Source: Lineolata rhizophorae
Taxonomy: Eukaryota > Ascomycota > Dothideomycetes > Lineolatales > Lineolataceae
Assembly (NCBI GenBank): GCA_010093515.1
Contig: MU001693.1
Location: forward strand, 5,009-69,008
DNA: 64,000 nt
Reading direction: 5' to 3'
Shown piece after piece: positions 44,087-55,752 of this stretch. Below the pieces are notes generated by a model. That model did no database searches, was not told where the DNA came from, and was given only the letters and a program-made list of their open reading frames with translations. Within the stretch, counting starts at the first letter, position 1. Each line of letters opens with the position of its first letter. The position numbers and the translations under genes are program-made.

Positions 44087-44945
44087 TCAGCCTTGGCTGT
44101 GAGTGTTGAGAATCAGGCCGACAATGAGCCTGCAACAAGTCAGTCGTTTGGGAACTGTGGTTCGAGTTTGTCAGTCTTCCGTACCCGTATAGCCCCAAAA
44201 CCTCGCCAAAAATCAAGATCAAGACCATGCCGACGAAGATCCTAGACTGCTGCATGTACGCTCGCACGCCCTGTCAACGTCTTAGCAGCTCTTCTAGCGC
44301 AAGCTGTTGTCTGTCATTCATACCGAGTCCCCCACGACGCCGATAGCATATCCCGCAGACAGGCCCGTGAGTCCAACGGACAAGCCGGAGGCAAGGTGCA
44401 TGAAGCCGCTGAATAGGCTGTAGTGCTGCTGTGGCGGCGGCGCCATATCTCCCGCGATGAGGACGGCGATGACGAGTCCGTAGACGGCGATGATACCGGA
44501 CATGACGACGGGGATAAGGGACTGGCAAAGGCGCCGAAAAGCTTAGCATATTGTCCTAGGTCTTGCCAAAGTCGTCCGGTTAAGAGGTACCTTCATGATC
44601 AGATCCGGTCTAAAGGTGCCCACGCCTGAGATACCGATGCCAGATTTAGCTGTGCCGTAGGCAGCTCCGATGCCTGCACCGTGTTTCGCGAGTCAGCGAT
44701 GGGAAGAGCTCTAAAGAGGTGAAACGGCGTTCGCGCAACGTAACGTACTCCCGAATATCATCTGTCACGGCCGGTAAGCATCATCCTCCGTCCACACAAC
44801 ACTGACACGGAACACTTACTGCAGAAGCAATCCCTGCCTTCATTTGGAATTGTTAGCAGAGGGCGAAGGCCGAGAACGGAGCCGGGGGAGGTCTCACCAT
44901 GCCGAAGAACGGCGCGAAGTTGGGGCTGAGGTCCGACGAGGCCAT
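44087..44945 (-). CDS. VMA3: V-type ATPase proteolipid subunit c
   Basis: Exons 44945-44898, 44837-44820, 44761-44749, 44673-44591, 44521-44324, 44270-44185 and 44129-44087 give 162 aa, the normal length. Two exons are tiny (18 and 13 bases). The protein has four membrane helices forming the proton-carrying c-ring of the vacuolar ATPase. Conserved parts are [84 protein letters not shown] and [19 protein letters not shown]. The essential proton-binding Glu is near residue 143. Without the two microexons the first helix would be broken. Divergent from the RhoGEF gene. Confidence 0.95.
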
Positions 44946-45756
44946 CTTAACAACGGGCGGCCAAGAGCAGGGAGCGGTTGTGGGGAGAGAGAAAGCGAGG
45001 CGGACGCGGAGGACAAGTCGGCGGCGGAGAATGATGGAGCTCGAGGAGAGCTAGCAGGTGGCAGCGATAACCGCCGACGGCGACCCGGCGGGTCTTTCCG
45101 AGGAGGCTTGGCGCTTGGTGGGCGCGCCAGGCGCAGCAGCAGCGAGCGAGCCCCCGGAACCGATCAGGGACGCCGACCCACGACGACGGCCAGTTCGCGC
45201 CCTCGAACCGCGGCTCGGCCTGCGTTCTCGCCCGCCAGCCGCGTCGCCGTGCCTCCCTCGACGCTCGCCGCCGCGCCCGCCGCTCGATTGGGAAGCGCCC
45301 GCGGCTTCATCCCGCCCGCTGCTCGGCCCACCCCCTCGGATCAACTCTTGTTCCGCGCCCTGCCCTCGCGCCGCTGAGGTGCTTAACGCCGTTGTTGGCC
45401 TCGACCCCGGGGACCTCCAACACCATCACCAAACACCGCCCGCGAAGCCCGCCGGCGTTCCGGTTCGCCTCTCCCCCCGCGGGCTCCTGTTCCCTCTCGC
45501 CGCCGCCGTCTGGCCGTCTCCTCGTCGCTCGCCCCGTCTGAGCGGCCCCTAGCCCTTCTCGGCTCCGCCCGGCGGCGCGACCGGCATCCGTCTCCACAGC
45601 GCCCTCTCACATCCCTCTACCCTCGCCAGGGCACGTTCTGCCTCTTGTCACCATCGTCTGCCTTCGCCAGTGCCGGGCTCGTTAGCACCGAGCGGGCGAG
45701 CGATCTTCCGATACCGATCCCTCCACCTTGCCTTACCCCTCTCCTCGCACGTCGAC
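44946..45756. promoter_or_regulatory. Divergent promoter, VMA3 and RhoGEF
   Basis: 0.81 kb, very GC-rich with CT-rich leader sequence before 45757. Long open frames here on both strands are composition artefacts. Confidence 0.5.
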
Positions 45757-48700
45757 ATGGCCGACTACGGCTCGCAACAGGGCCGTGAGTACGGTCGACC
45801 GCCTGCCAACTACGGCCATGCGACGAATCACCAACGAGATGCCGCCTTCTCTTCCATATTCGGCGCCGCACCTCCACCAGGCCGTTCACAAACCATGACC
45901 TCCCAACCTTTCCCCAATCGTCCCATCGACCGTGCCCAGACCATGACCTCCCAATCGATGGCTTCGGGCCCGCCGCCAGAGATGACGCCGCGCGCCCCGC
46001 CAGTCCGCCAGCACATGAATGGTTACGGCCCTTCTGGTGGCGCCCCCAACGGCTACGGCGATGGCGGGAGCAGCCGGATGCCGCCCACTCCACACCTTCA
46101 ACGACCGGACGGGGCGTCCATGTCGCCTGTTCCGCAGCAACAACAGCAAATGCGCCAGCCACAGCCGCAATTTCCTCCTCCATTGCGTCCGGATCGACGG
46201 CCGTACGACGGTCCGCAGCGACTCGAACCGCGTGGACTCCCGCCCGGCCCGGGATACAACAAGCCAATTCCCAATAGATACCCGGGTCCGTCTGGTCCGG
46301 CCCTCAACGCGGATCCGTACCGTTCGCAGTCGATGGCGTCGGGGCCGCGTCCTCAGTTCCAGGGTCCTGGTGCGCCATACGGCCGCATGTCTCCCGCCCA
46401 GACGTTCCGTCAGCAGCCATATCTGTCGCGGACCACCGCGCAAGGCCGAGTCGTGCCAGAGCGGCCCGACGAGAGGACCATGTCCATGACCTCGTATTCT
46501 CGCGACAGCGACTATTCGCAGACGATGAGCGGGCGGGTGATCCCGAACCGCAGGCGAGAGTCCGCGGGGCAGGACGTGCCCTCGGACACGCAGTCGAGCA
46601 CCAGTTCCGCGACGGCAGTGTCGTCGCCGGCCCCTGGCTCGAAGACCCGTAGTCCGAGCCAATCGAGCGCCCCTTCGCGAACAATGTCCATGGCGTCGAC
46701 GATTACAGATGCTAGGACGAACTCGTTAAAAGCCCGATCTTCGAACGCTACGAACAGCACTGTGCCTCCACCAAATGCCACCATGGTCTCGCAGAAGCGC
46801 TCGCCGCTGGTATATCCCGCCATGCTGTCAAAGGTTGCGGAGGTTTTCCAGGACAGGCTTCCACTGTCGGAGAAGCAAAAGGATGGGCTAGTTTATCAAA
46901 ACGCTTTTACGGGCGCGGAGGCTGTGGACCTCATCGCGTACATAATCAAGACATCTGACCGCAATCTGGCTCTTCTCCTCGGTAGATCGCTTGACGCGCA
47001 AAAGTTCTTTCACGACGTCACGTACGCCCATCGACTGCGAGATACCTCTAACGAGGTCTATCAGTTCCGTGAAAAGCTCGTCGAAGACCAGCTCGAACCC
47101 CAAGTCAATGGTGTATTCACCCTTCTCACCGAATGCTACTCCCCAACCTGCACGAGAGACCGCCTCTGCTATTCGATAGCATGTCCGCGTCGTCTGGAGC
47201 AACAGCAACGGCTGAACATGCGCGTTCAACCCGGACTCAAGAGGGAAGAGTCGCGTTCGAGTTTGCACGACGACCAGGACGACCAGCAAAAGTTATGGAT
47301 CAACACGGTCTCGAAGGCGGTTGCCGACAGCGTGGACGACAAGGAAAAGAAGCGGCAGGAAGTCATCTCGGAGATTGCGTATACGGAGCGCGACTTTGTA
47401 AAGGATTTGGAATATCTGCGCGACTTTTGGGAGTTGCCCCTGCGAAATCCCGCCCGCTCACCGATTCCCGAACACCGCCGAGAGTATTTCGTCCGCAGCG
47501 TCTTTAGCAATCTTAGTCAGGTCCACCAGGTCAACTCGCGGCTCGCCGAGGCTCTCACCCGCCGTCAGCAGCAGAATCCGGTTGTGCGCAACGTTGGTGA
47601 CATTTTCCTCGAGCACGTGCCTAGATTCCACCCGTTCATTCAGTATGGGTCGCACCAGCTGTTTGGCAAGCACGACTTTGAGCTCGAAAAGTCGAGGAAT
47701 CCGGCTTTTGTACGATTCGTAGAGGAGACGGAACGGCTCAAGGAGTCCCGCAAGCTTGAAGTCAACGGCTACCTTACCAAGCCGACGACCCGCCTAGCGC
47801 GCTATCCGCTACTCCTCGAAAACGTACTCAAGTACACAAAGGATGATAATCCGGACAAGACCGACATACCAAAGGTGATCGCAATGGTCAAGGACTTCTT
47901 GGTCAAGGTCAACCGAGAAACGGGCAAGGCGGAGAATCACTTCAATCTGCGCCAGCTGAGCCAGCAACTTGTCTTCAAGCCGGAGAATAAGGTCGATCTC
48001 AAGCTGCAAGAGGAGAGCCGAGAGTTGGTGTTTAAGAGCACGCTCAAGAAAACGCCTACCGAAAATATTGGGGATATCCAGGCGTTCTTGTTTGATCACG
48101 CCGTGTTGTTGGTGCGCTCCAAGACGGTGAACAAGAGAGAAGAACTTCGCGTGTATCGCAAGCCTATCCCGCTTGAATTGCTCGTCATCACTCAAATGGA
48201 TGAAGTGCTCCCCAAAATGGGCATTGCGAAGCGGCCGTCGTCGAGTTTGATACCGGGCACCAACAAGACGGCGACGAACGCGCCCAAGGCGGAGAACACC
48301 AAGCAAGCGGGCTTCCCCATCACCTTCAAGCACCTTGGCCGCGGCGGATACGAGTTGACGCTATACTGCCAGACCCAAATCCAGCAGCAGAAGTGGCTGG
48401 AGCATATCGAGGCGCAGCAGAGGAAAGTGCGCGAGAGGAGCAACTTTTTCACCAAGACAATCCTCAACGAAGGCTTCTTCACGCAGCAGATGCGGGTGAA
48501 CTGCTGCGTGCCGATAGGTAAGATCGTTCGCATTGGCAGGCATGGACTCTCTAATTCATTTTCGCAGATGGAGGCCGGAAACTCGTGCTCGGTACCGATG
48601 TGGGCGTCTTCCTGACGGACCGCAAACCAAAAGATGCATCTTTCAAGCCCCGCCGCGTGCTTGATTGCAAGGCCGTGACGCAGATTGAAGCGCTCGAACA

Positions 48701-49703
48701 ACACCAGATATTGCTCGTGCTGGGCGAGAAGACCGTCTACTCGTATTCGATGGACGTTCTTGACCCCGAAGAGAGCCAGAACGCGCCTTTGAAACGCGGA
48801 CGCAAGATTTGCCATGCTAACTTCTTCAAGGCTGGCGTTTGCATGGGCAACCATTACGTGTGTTGCGTCAAGACGAGCGCGCTGTCGACCACCATCAAGG
48901 TCTACGAACCGATGGAGACGCACGCCAAAAAGCAAAAGAAAACAGGGTTTGCGAAGATGCTAACAGGCAGTCAGGAGTATTTGAAGCCTCTCAAGGTAGG
49001 CATCCCACCCAAGACTGACCCTGGAAGCCGGCTATCGACGCCGCTCCAGGAAGAGCCAACAATTAACGATCTACGCATCCACAAGGAAATCTACATTCCG
49101 TCCGAGTCGTCCTCGATACATTTCCTACGCTCGAAGCTTTGTGTCGGCTGCGCCAAAGGTTTCGAGGTGGTCTCGCTCGAGACTCTCGAGACTCAGTCCC
49201 TTCTCGATCAAGCGGACACTTCTCTCGACTTCGTGGCCCGGGAGGAAAAGATCAAGCCCATTCACATCGAGAGACTCGCATCCGAGTTCTTGCTGTGCTA
49301 CACGGACTTTTCGTTCTTCGTCAACCGCAACGGCTGGCGCGCTCGCCCAGACTGGAAGATCACGTGGGAAGGCACCCCCCAGTCCTTTGCCGTGTTCAAC
49401 CCGTACATTCTCGCCTTCGAGCCCAGCTTCATCGAAATTCGACACATAGAGACGGGTGTCCTCGTGCACATCACCACGGGCAAGAATATTCGTATGCTTC
49501 ATTCGAGCACACGAGAGGTATGGGCGGAACCAATGCAACCTGACAATCACAGCGAGAGTTCTGCGAGCTAACACTCGTTGCAGATTCTATACGCGTACGA
49601 GGACGAAATGGGCGAGGACGTCATCGCCAGTATGGACTTCTGGAGTCGTCCGCTCAGCCCGCAGAGCCCACCGCACAACTCTCAATTCCAAGAGAAGGTG
49701 TAG
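45757..49703 (+). CDS. ROM2: Rho1 guanine nucleotide exchange factor (Rom2-like)
   Basis: Exons 45757-48517, 48568-49517 and 49584-49703 give 1276 aa. Order: Pro/Gln/Ser-rich head (1-345) with repeated QTMTSQ-type phosphosite-like units; DEP domain (about 350-438, from SPLVYPAMLSKVAEVFQDR); DH/RhoGEF domain (about 531-725, EVISEIAYTERDFVKDLEYLRDFW); PH domain (about 745-895); citron-homology CNH domain (about 925-1240, GRKLVLGTDVGVFL to YAYEDEMGEDVIASMDFW). This is the architecture of Rom1/Rom2, which load Rho1 with GTP at the plasma membrane in the cell-wall integrity pathway. The third exon is short but completes the CNH end. ROM1 versus ROM2 orthology is not resolved in filamentous fungi. 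Confidence 0.94.
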
Positions 49704-51261
49704 ACAGGCCTGGGCATTGTTGTTCTAGTATTGTACTTTCATTTTTACTCTTTCCTGGTGCGATTGGTTTAGATCGCGGCCTCATGGCTGGTCGGGTGTG
49801 TTCTCTAGCACACCCGCAATTCAAGACCTGCTTCCCTGATGAATTTGGGGCACCGTCATCACATGGAAGCTTTCAGACCAAAATGGGACCCCAGATAGCG
49901 AGCATCCTTGCGATGCTCGGTTTGGAAATGTGGCGAGAAGATTTTGTAAGGAAGCGAGCGCGTTGGGCTGTCATTTTTTTCTTGTTTTGTTTCTCGTCCT
50001 TGTGGTGGATTATTGGTTGGATTACCCCTTTCGACGTGGCTCCCTTCGGTAAGTTGACCGCTTTGGGTGCCCGCGATTTCCGTCCAGATCTGCTGTCTCT
50101 TTGATTGTAAACGCACCACTTCGAAGGAGCTGGTGGCTTTTGTTTTTGCTGTTTCTCTTGCTTTGTAATTGCGTCTGCTGACGTGGACTGGGCGTGATGC
50201 GAGTTGGTTCGAGAGTTAGCTCGGCGTCTGCGAGGATGATAAATGCTGTAAAGGCAGAATCTTGAGCGTGTTGGACACCCCTAGCTGCATTCCAAGGCTG
50301 CGCTCGTTGAGCACCAGCTTGCCCTACCGTGTCAAGCGATCCTGATCGAGGACTCCGAGGTTTCAGTATACATTGAAGATTCGCATGCCCGTACACACCG
50401 CCGCAGCCCAGTGGCTTCAGCGGCTGTCTAGTTCGAAAGGTTATCTTCACCATTGGAAGCAAACTTGAAATACTGGGGCCTCCATGACCTTGGCACATCT
50501 TGTTTAGCCGATTCCTACGAAAAAAGAAGCCTGCATGGATGACAAACTAGCCAAGATCAACTAATATCCAGACAAGAGGTTTCTAGTACCTATTGGGATA
50601 CTGTTGGAATCCCACAAAGCTCTAACCAGGTCGCCGGGAACCGCAATGCGTAATCAGCACTAATGCAGGTTTAGCGAAGCTGCTGGCCTCAGAAGTATCG
50701 TGCGAGGAACGGCCTAGCCTGAGAGCCCGAACTCTCGACGCCATCGTTGTTCCTCGTTCATTCGTCGATTTTGGTTACTCATCATCTCGGTTGCATTCTC
50801 GAGCTCCGTATTTTGCCCACTCTCGACGCGAGCACATCGTGAAACTGCAATTCTTCTATCAAAATGATAGCCTGGTGATGGTCGGAGGTGGCCTTAGTAA
50901 CCAAGAGGCGCTCAACACATGCCTTGATTAATTGCTCACGCGCATATTGCAACGAAAGTATTGCTGATCTGTCACCACAGTGCATGTTGAACTTCTGAAT
51001 TCGCCATTTGCAGGTAACGTGTCCCGGATGGATTCTTACAACAGAGTTCTACAATCATCATTGTGACGAATGCGATGAGTTCCCTGGAGGACCAGGTTTT
51101 ATAAAGCCGCCATGCTTTCCATGCCAATCATGAGGAAATACAGGTTGAGCCGTTATGAGACATTGCGCTTCCAAACATCGATCCTAAGTGTTGCAAGCAA
51201 ACATATTAAGATACTGTGAGCAGGAACCCAACCAAGTCATCACGGTCTCAGCACTACAGTC
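49704..51261. other. Intergenic, 1.56 kb
   Basis: Tandem spacer. A plus-strand frame at 49784-50104 is probably 3' untranslated sequence of the RhoGEF gene. A short minus-strand frame (50782-50985) has no similarity. The segment before 51262 is the presumed promoter. Confidence 0.45.
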
Positions 51262-53617
51262 ATGTCCCAGCAAGCCCAGGGGGAGGTTCACACAGGATAT
51301 TGGGTGGACTGGACATACGGATCGGTGAATGGCGCGACCATAACCCTAAGCGCACAGGGCGCCTCCTATCTCGTCGCCTTCCTCGCTTTGTTCGTCGGAG
51401 TCGTTGGGAACCATCTGTGGAGCATCATCTGCTACGCGGCATTTCAGCTGCGCTCCACTCTCAAACCGAAAGACAGCTTTCATCACGAGCTTCAAGGCAT
51501 CCTGCGCAACAGTACCTTGGCAGTAGCGGTCGCCGTTCTCAAGATCTCCGAGGCCGGATGGCGTTGGCGAAACCGAACCAAGGGCTGGGTTGGGAAGTCC
51601 GCCGTCGCTGTCGTTTCCATCGTGCTGTACACCGTGGGCTTCGCCGCGGCCGGCATCCTGTCGTCGAAAGTTGTTCGTGGCAACAGCTCCGCTGTCCTCA
51701 TCAAGCGGAACGATATGTGCGGGGAGTTGTTCCTACCTATCCTCTCAGATAGGTCCAAGTACGAGGAACAAATGGTGGAGCCCGAATTCAGGCAAGCTTT
51801 TTACCAATACCAAAACGAGATGTACAGTCTCTCTTCCGAACTTGACACCTACTGTAACTCGCCGAGCTTGATGACGGCCAACTGCAAGTCGTACGCTACG
51901 GACTTGGTTCACTGGACAAAGGAGGTTCGAAACTCGTGTCCCTTTAACGACAACATATGTATGACCAACAACAGCATCTTCTTCGACTCGGGAATGATCG
52001 ATTCTCATACTCATCTTGGTATCAATGCGCCGAAGGAGGACCGGGTGGCGTATCAGTCAGCGTTGGAGTGTGCTCCGATAGTAACGGAGGGCTTTTCTCA
52101 ATATTATGACAACGTGGCAGACCTCTTGCCCGAAGAATACGAGACCGAGCTGAACGAATTGCCTCCGCAAGGCGCCTGGGTCTATCGATACAGTACTGCC
52201 ACCGAGACAAACCCCACCGGTCAGACACTGCGCTACAGCAACTTGAGCGTCACGACATTCCATGAATTCACGGACTCCCCACAAAGTCGATTTAATTTAA
52301 TGTAAGTCAGATTTGACCTCTTATGAATGGAACTACGTCTAAGGCGTCTATTCAAGGGCCGTGACAGGCAAGCCAAACCCCAACGCTACGAATGAATTCT
52401 TTCCGACTGCAGAGCTACAACGGGATGGCGCGATCACGCACCTGTTTTTCCTTTCTCGAGGGAGGCAGTCGCTGTACCCGATTGAGGACCCTTGGTTCAA
52501 CGCTACCGAAGAACTGGAAATCTATCCGTGGGAGATAGAGTACGGCGCCCTAGACGCGATTACCATGTATACATCCGCAGAGCCCATTGGCGTAATGGGA
52601 TGTGCGTGGTCATACAAACTATGCGACCTCAGCGGACGAGAAGGGGGCGATTTGTGCACGCCGCCTCTCGGGACTGGTCTAGATGACGAAGCAAAAAAAA
52701 GGGTCTTGGAAGAGTCCGGCATACACCTCAACGAACGTCAGTGGCAGACCTTGACTAGGTTACGTCCTGCCACGATCAGCTTCGATCTAACAGGCTTTGC
52801 TCATTTCCTCGGCGGAAGAGTACTGTTGGCGTCGGCAGACGAGCAGGACAACGGCAAGCTTCCCGACGATCAATGGATGCACGAAATGGAGCATCTCTTC
52901 GGTGCATCCATGCTCGGGTTTCAAATCCGAGCCTTCCAGTTCGCCGCCGGATTTTCAGACCCGATCTACGCTCCGTATGCCGTGCCGGCTCCGCCGGAGG
53001 TCAGTTGGACCTGCGCGACGCAAAGAGCCATCAGACCAGAATACCACTCTTTCAGCGTTCTCGGTTTATCGATTGTGCTCGGCGTCGGCGGCCTATTCAT
53101 CCTCGCAAACGGCCTTCTGACGGTCGTGACACGCTCCAAGCATCAATGGCTGCAGAAGAAGGAGTTTGCGCGGCTCGAATGGGACATGCTAGACATGATT
53201 GCCTTGCAGCACACAGCATACAAGCTCCGTGGCGTCGACTTGGAGGCAGCGCCCGTCAGCGTCAAACCGTTCCTCTACCCTGAGGGAAAGAAAGATCTAG
53301 ACGCGTCGTCCCGCGACGAGGATGCTGCCGCGGCCTCGGGGAAGAACGGGCCAGAGCCCGAAGTGACGGAGAGTCCCACAACCCCTTCGACAACAGCCGC
53401 ATCTGATGGGTTCGATTATCAGGCGGCCAAAAGGGAGTCTGACGCATCCGGAAAGTTTGAGCATAGACCCGGAGCGGAAGAGGCGCCAGCATCACTGGCA
53501 AACGCCAATTCCGGGCCCTCGCCCACCACAGGCGTGGCTGGCAGCCCTGCCACCCCTACGGACACGGCGACGGGCGAAGAGCCATTCAACAATGAGCCGG
53601 CTACGTCAGTTGAATAG
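51262..53617 (+). CDS. Fungal polytopic membrane protein of unknown function
   Basis: Exons 51262-52301 and 52357-53617 give 766 aa. Membrane segments lie near residues 35-60 (ASYLVAFLALFVGVVGNHLW), 110-135 (KSAVAVVSIVLYTVGFAAAGI) and 600-620 (FSVLGLSIVLGVGGLFILANGLL). Between the last two is a large, Cys-containing and N-glycosylatable region of about 450 residues, probably extracellular, with cysteines in DMCGELF, DTYCNSP, NSCPFNDNICMTN and ECAPIV. The tail is disordered, acidic and Ser/Thr-rich. The pattern is that of a large family of uncharacterised ascomycete membrane proteins with a WTYG...WSIICYAAFQLRS beginning. No known domain recognised. Confidence 0.8.
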
Positions 53618-54131
53618 GGGCTCAACACTACTTGTCAATGCAAGTGCAAGGCTGCTCGGCTTTTCGGGAGTTCAAGCGGAGGAGGTTTTGAGTGTCTCTA
53701 GTTAGACCGGCAGCGTATAGTCCCGGGATCGTCCTTTTGCTGGAGGGAATAATGTCCTGGAAGCCCGGGCCGCTTAATTAGGAAAGCAGACGGTCTGAAT
53801 TAAACTGCTCGAGACAACACCTTGCTTGCTATAGTGAATTTACTGTTCTGGGTCTGAAGGCGTGCGGCTCTGCCCGGCGAATGACGTGCGCGGGGCTGGG
53901 ACGTGCGGCGCTAGCTCCCGCGCGCGGCCAGATTTCGTCCCGCCGCCTCTGCCCGCCTTCAACAATTTCTAAGCAACCACCAGCTTAGAAGTTGGGGCCA
54001 CCGCTTTAAGATCCCTTGCCAGGTTCCGACTTGTATAAGTCGGCTCCTGAGTCCGTTTGCTCTAAAAGTTTTCCTTTTCGCCTTTTCAACACCATAAGTT
54101 TGACCCAACGAATCGCCGAAGCTCGTCCGCT
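53618..54131. promoter_or_regulatory. Promoter of the SQT1-like gene
   Basis: 0.5 kb tandem spacer without coding signal. Confidence 0.45.
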
Positions 54132-55752
54132 ATGTCTGCGCACGATCCCCATTCGGGGCAAGACGTAGAAGACGACGATAATGGGATGCTCGATGCTGCG
54201 GAAGCAGAAGAGGAGGTCCAAGATGAAGGGGACGCCGCGATGGATTCTGGCTCTGATGTGGAGGAGATCCAGCTCGAGAACGACAGCGCGGCTTACTTCG
54301 ACGGCCACAAGGACAGCATCTTCTGCATCGCGCAGCATCCCGTACACCCCGAAATCGTCGTCACCGGCGGCGGCGATGACGTCGCCCACATATTCGACAG
54401 CACGCCTCCACCCCGGCCCGTCCTTCCGGCCTCGTACGAAAGCAACCCGCAACCGGCAGGCGAGCGTGCGGGCCTCGCCTCGATATTCAAGATCGACGGC
54501 CACACCGACAGCGTCAACGCCGTGGCGTTCACGCTCCCCAAGGGCGAGTTTGTGGCTAGCGCGGGACTCGACGGCCGGCTGCGCGCCTACCGGGCCGACC
54601 CGTCCGGCCGCCTATACCGCTTCGTCGGCGAGGCGCAGGAGGTGGACGAAATCAACTGGTTGGCATCATGCCCGCACCCGGATTACCCCAACACGCTCGC
54701 GCTCGGCGCCGGCGACGGCTCCGTCTGGGTGTACACGCTGAGCGTCGACGACCCAGCGTCGCCGCTTACCATCGTGCAGGCCTTCTACTTGCACACGGGC
54801 CCTTGCACGGCGGGCGCGTGGACCCCCGACGGCACCCTCCTCGCCACCGTCGCCGAGGACGGCACATTCTACGTCTGGGACGTCTTCGGCGCCGCCGCCG
54901 CCGGCGGAATTGCCGACGCGCAGGTCGGCGGCGGCGGCCAGGCCGTCGTCGGCCTCACGCCCGCTGACGAGCGCTTCCGCGTCGACGGCGGCCTCTACAG
55001 CGTCGCCGTGTCCCCCGGTGGCGCGCTCGCGGCCGTGGGCGGTGCCGAGGGCAAGATCCGCATCGTCGGCCTGCCGCGGCTAGGCGGCGCTGCCGGTGTG
55101 GGCTCGACTGCGGCGTCGGGCGCCAAGGGCGCGGGGGCGCGGTCGAAAGCTGGCGGCGGGAAGCAGGCGGGCGGGCCTAAGACGGGCGGCGGTGGCCGCG
55201 GCGCCAGCGCGGCGCCCAGCGCGGGCCAGGCCGGCGAGATCCTCGCGTCGCTGCAGGCGCAGAGCGACGGCGTCGAGTCGCTCTCGTTCTCCGCGCCGCC
55301 CATGACGTACCTGGCGGCGGGCAGCGTGGACGGCAGCATCGCGCTGTTCGACGCGGCGCACGGCTTTGCCGTCCGGCGGCACATCCGGGCCGCGCACGAG
55401 GAGGAGGCTGTCATCAAGGTGGAGTTTGTGAGGCCGGCGCCGGGGGCGCCCGTGGGGCCGGGCGGCATGGCGGCCGGGTCGTGGTTGTTGACCAGTTGTG
55501 GGAACGACGGCGTGCTGAGGAGGTGGGATGCGAGAGGGGGCACGGCGGCAGCAGCAAAGGGTCTGGTTGGCGAGTGGAGAGGACATCGTGGCGGAGGAGA
55601 GGGGGGCGGAGTGCTGGGCTTTGTCCAGGGTGGTGGTGGAGGGAGAGTGGTCACTGCTGGAGATGAGTAAGTCTATCTTGACCTTCTATCAGAATGTTTA
55701 CTAACATATATCCAGTCATGTGTCACTAGTGTTTGAGACGCCGATAGCATAG
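54132..55752 (+). CDS. SQT1: WD40 ribosome assembly protein SQT1-like
   Basis: Exons 54132-55666 and 55716-55752 give 523 aa. An acidic head (about residues 1-50) precedes a WD40 propeller: FDGHKDSIFCIAQHPVHPEIVVTGGGDDVAHIFD, IDGHTDSVNAVAFT, ALGAGDGSVWVYTL, LLATVAEDGTFYVWDVFG, SVAVSPGGALAAVGGAEGKIRI, YLAAGSVDGSIALFD and the final VVTAGDDHVSLVFETPIA across the intron. Yeast Sqt1 is the dedicated chaperone of ribosomal protein L10; the animal relative is AAMP. A Gly/Ala/Lys-rich insertion of about 50 residues (near residues 320-372) sits between propeller blades and is probably a surface loop. The last exon codes only 12 residues. Confidence 0.85.

Noticed and set aside
45058-45597. Long frames in the VMA3/RhoGEF promoter
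   Set aside because: Pro/Arg/Ala-rich artefacts of GC-rich DNA; nothing conserved.
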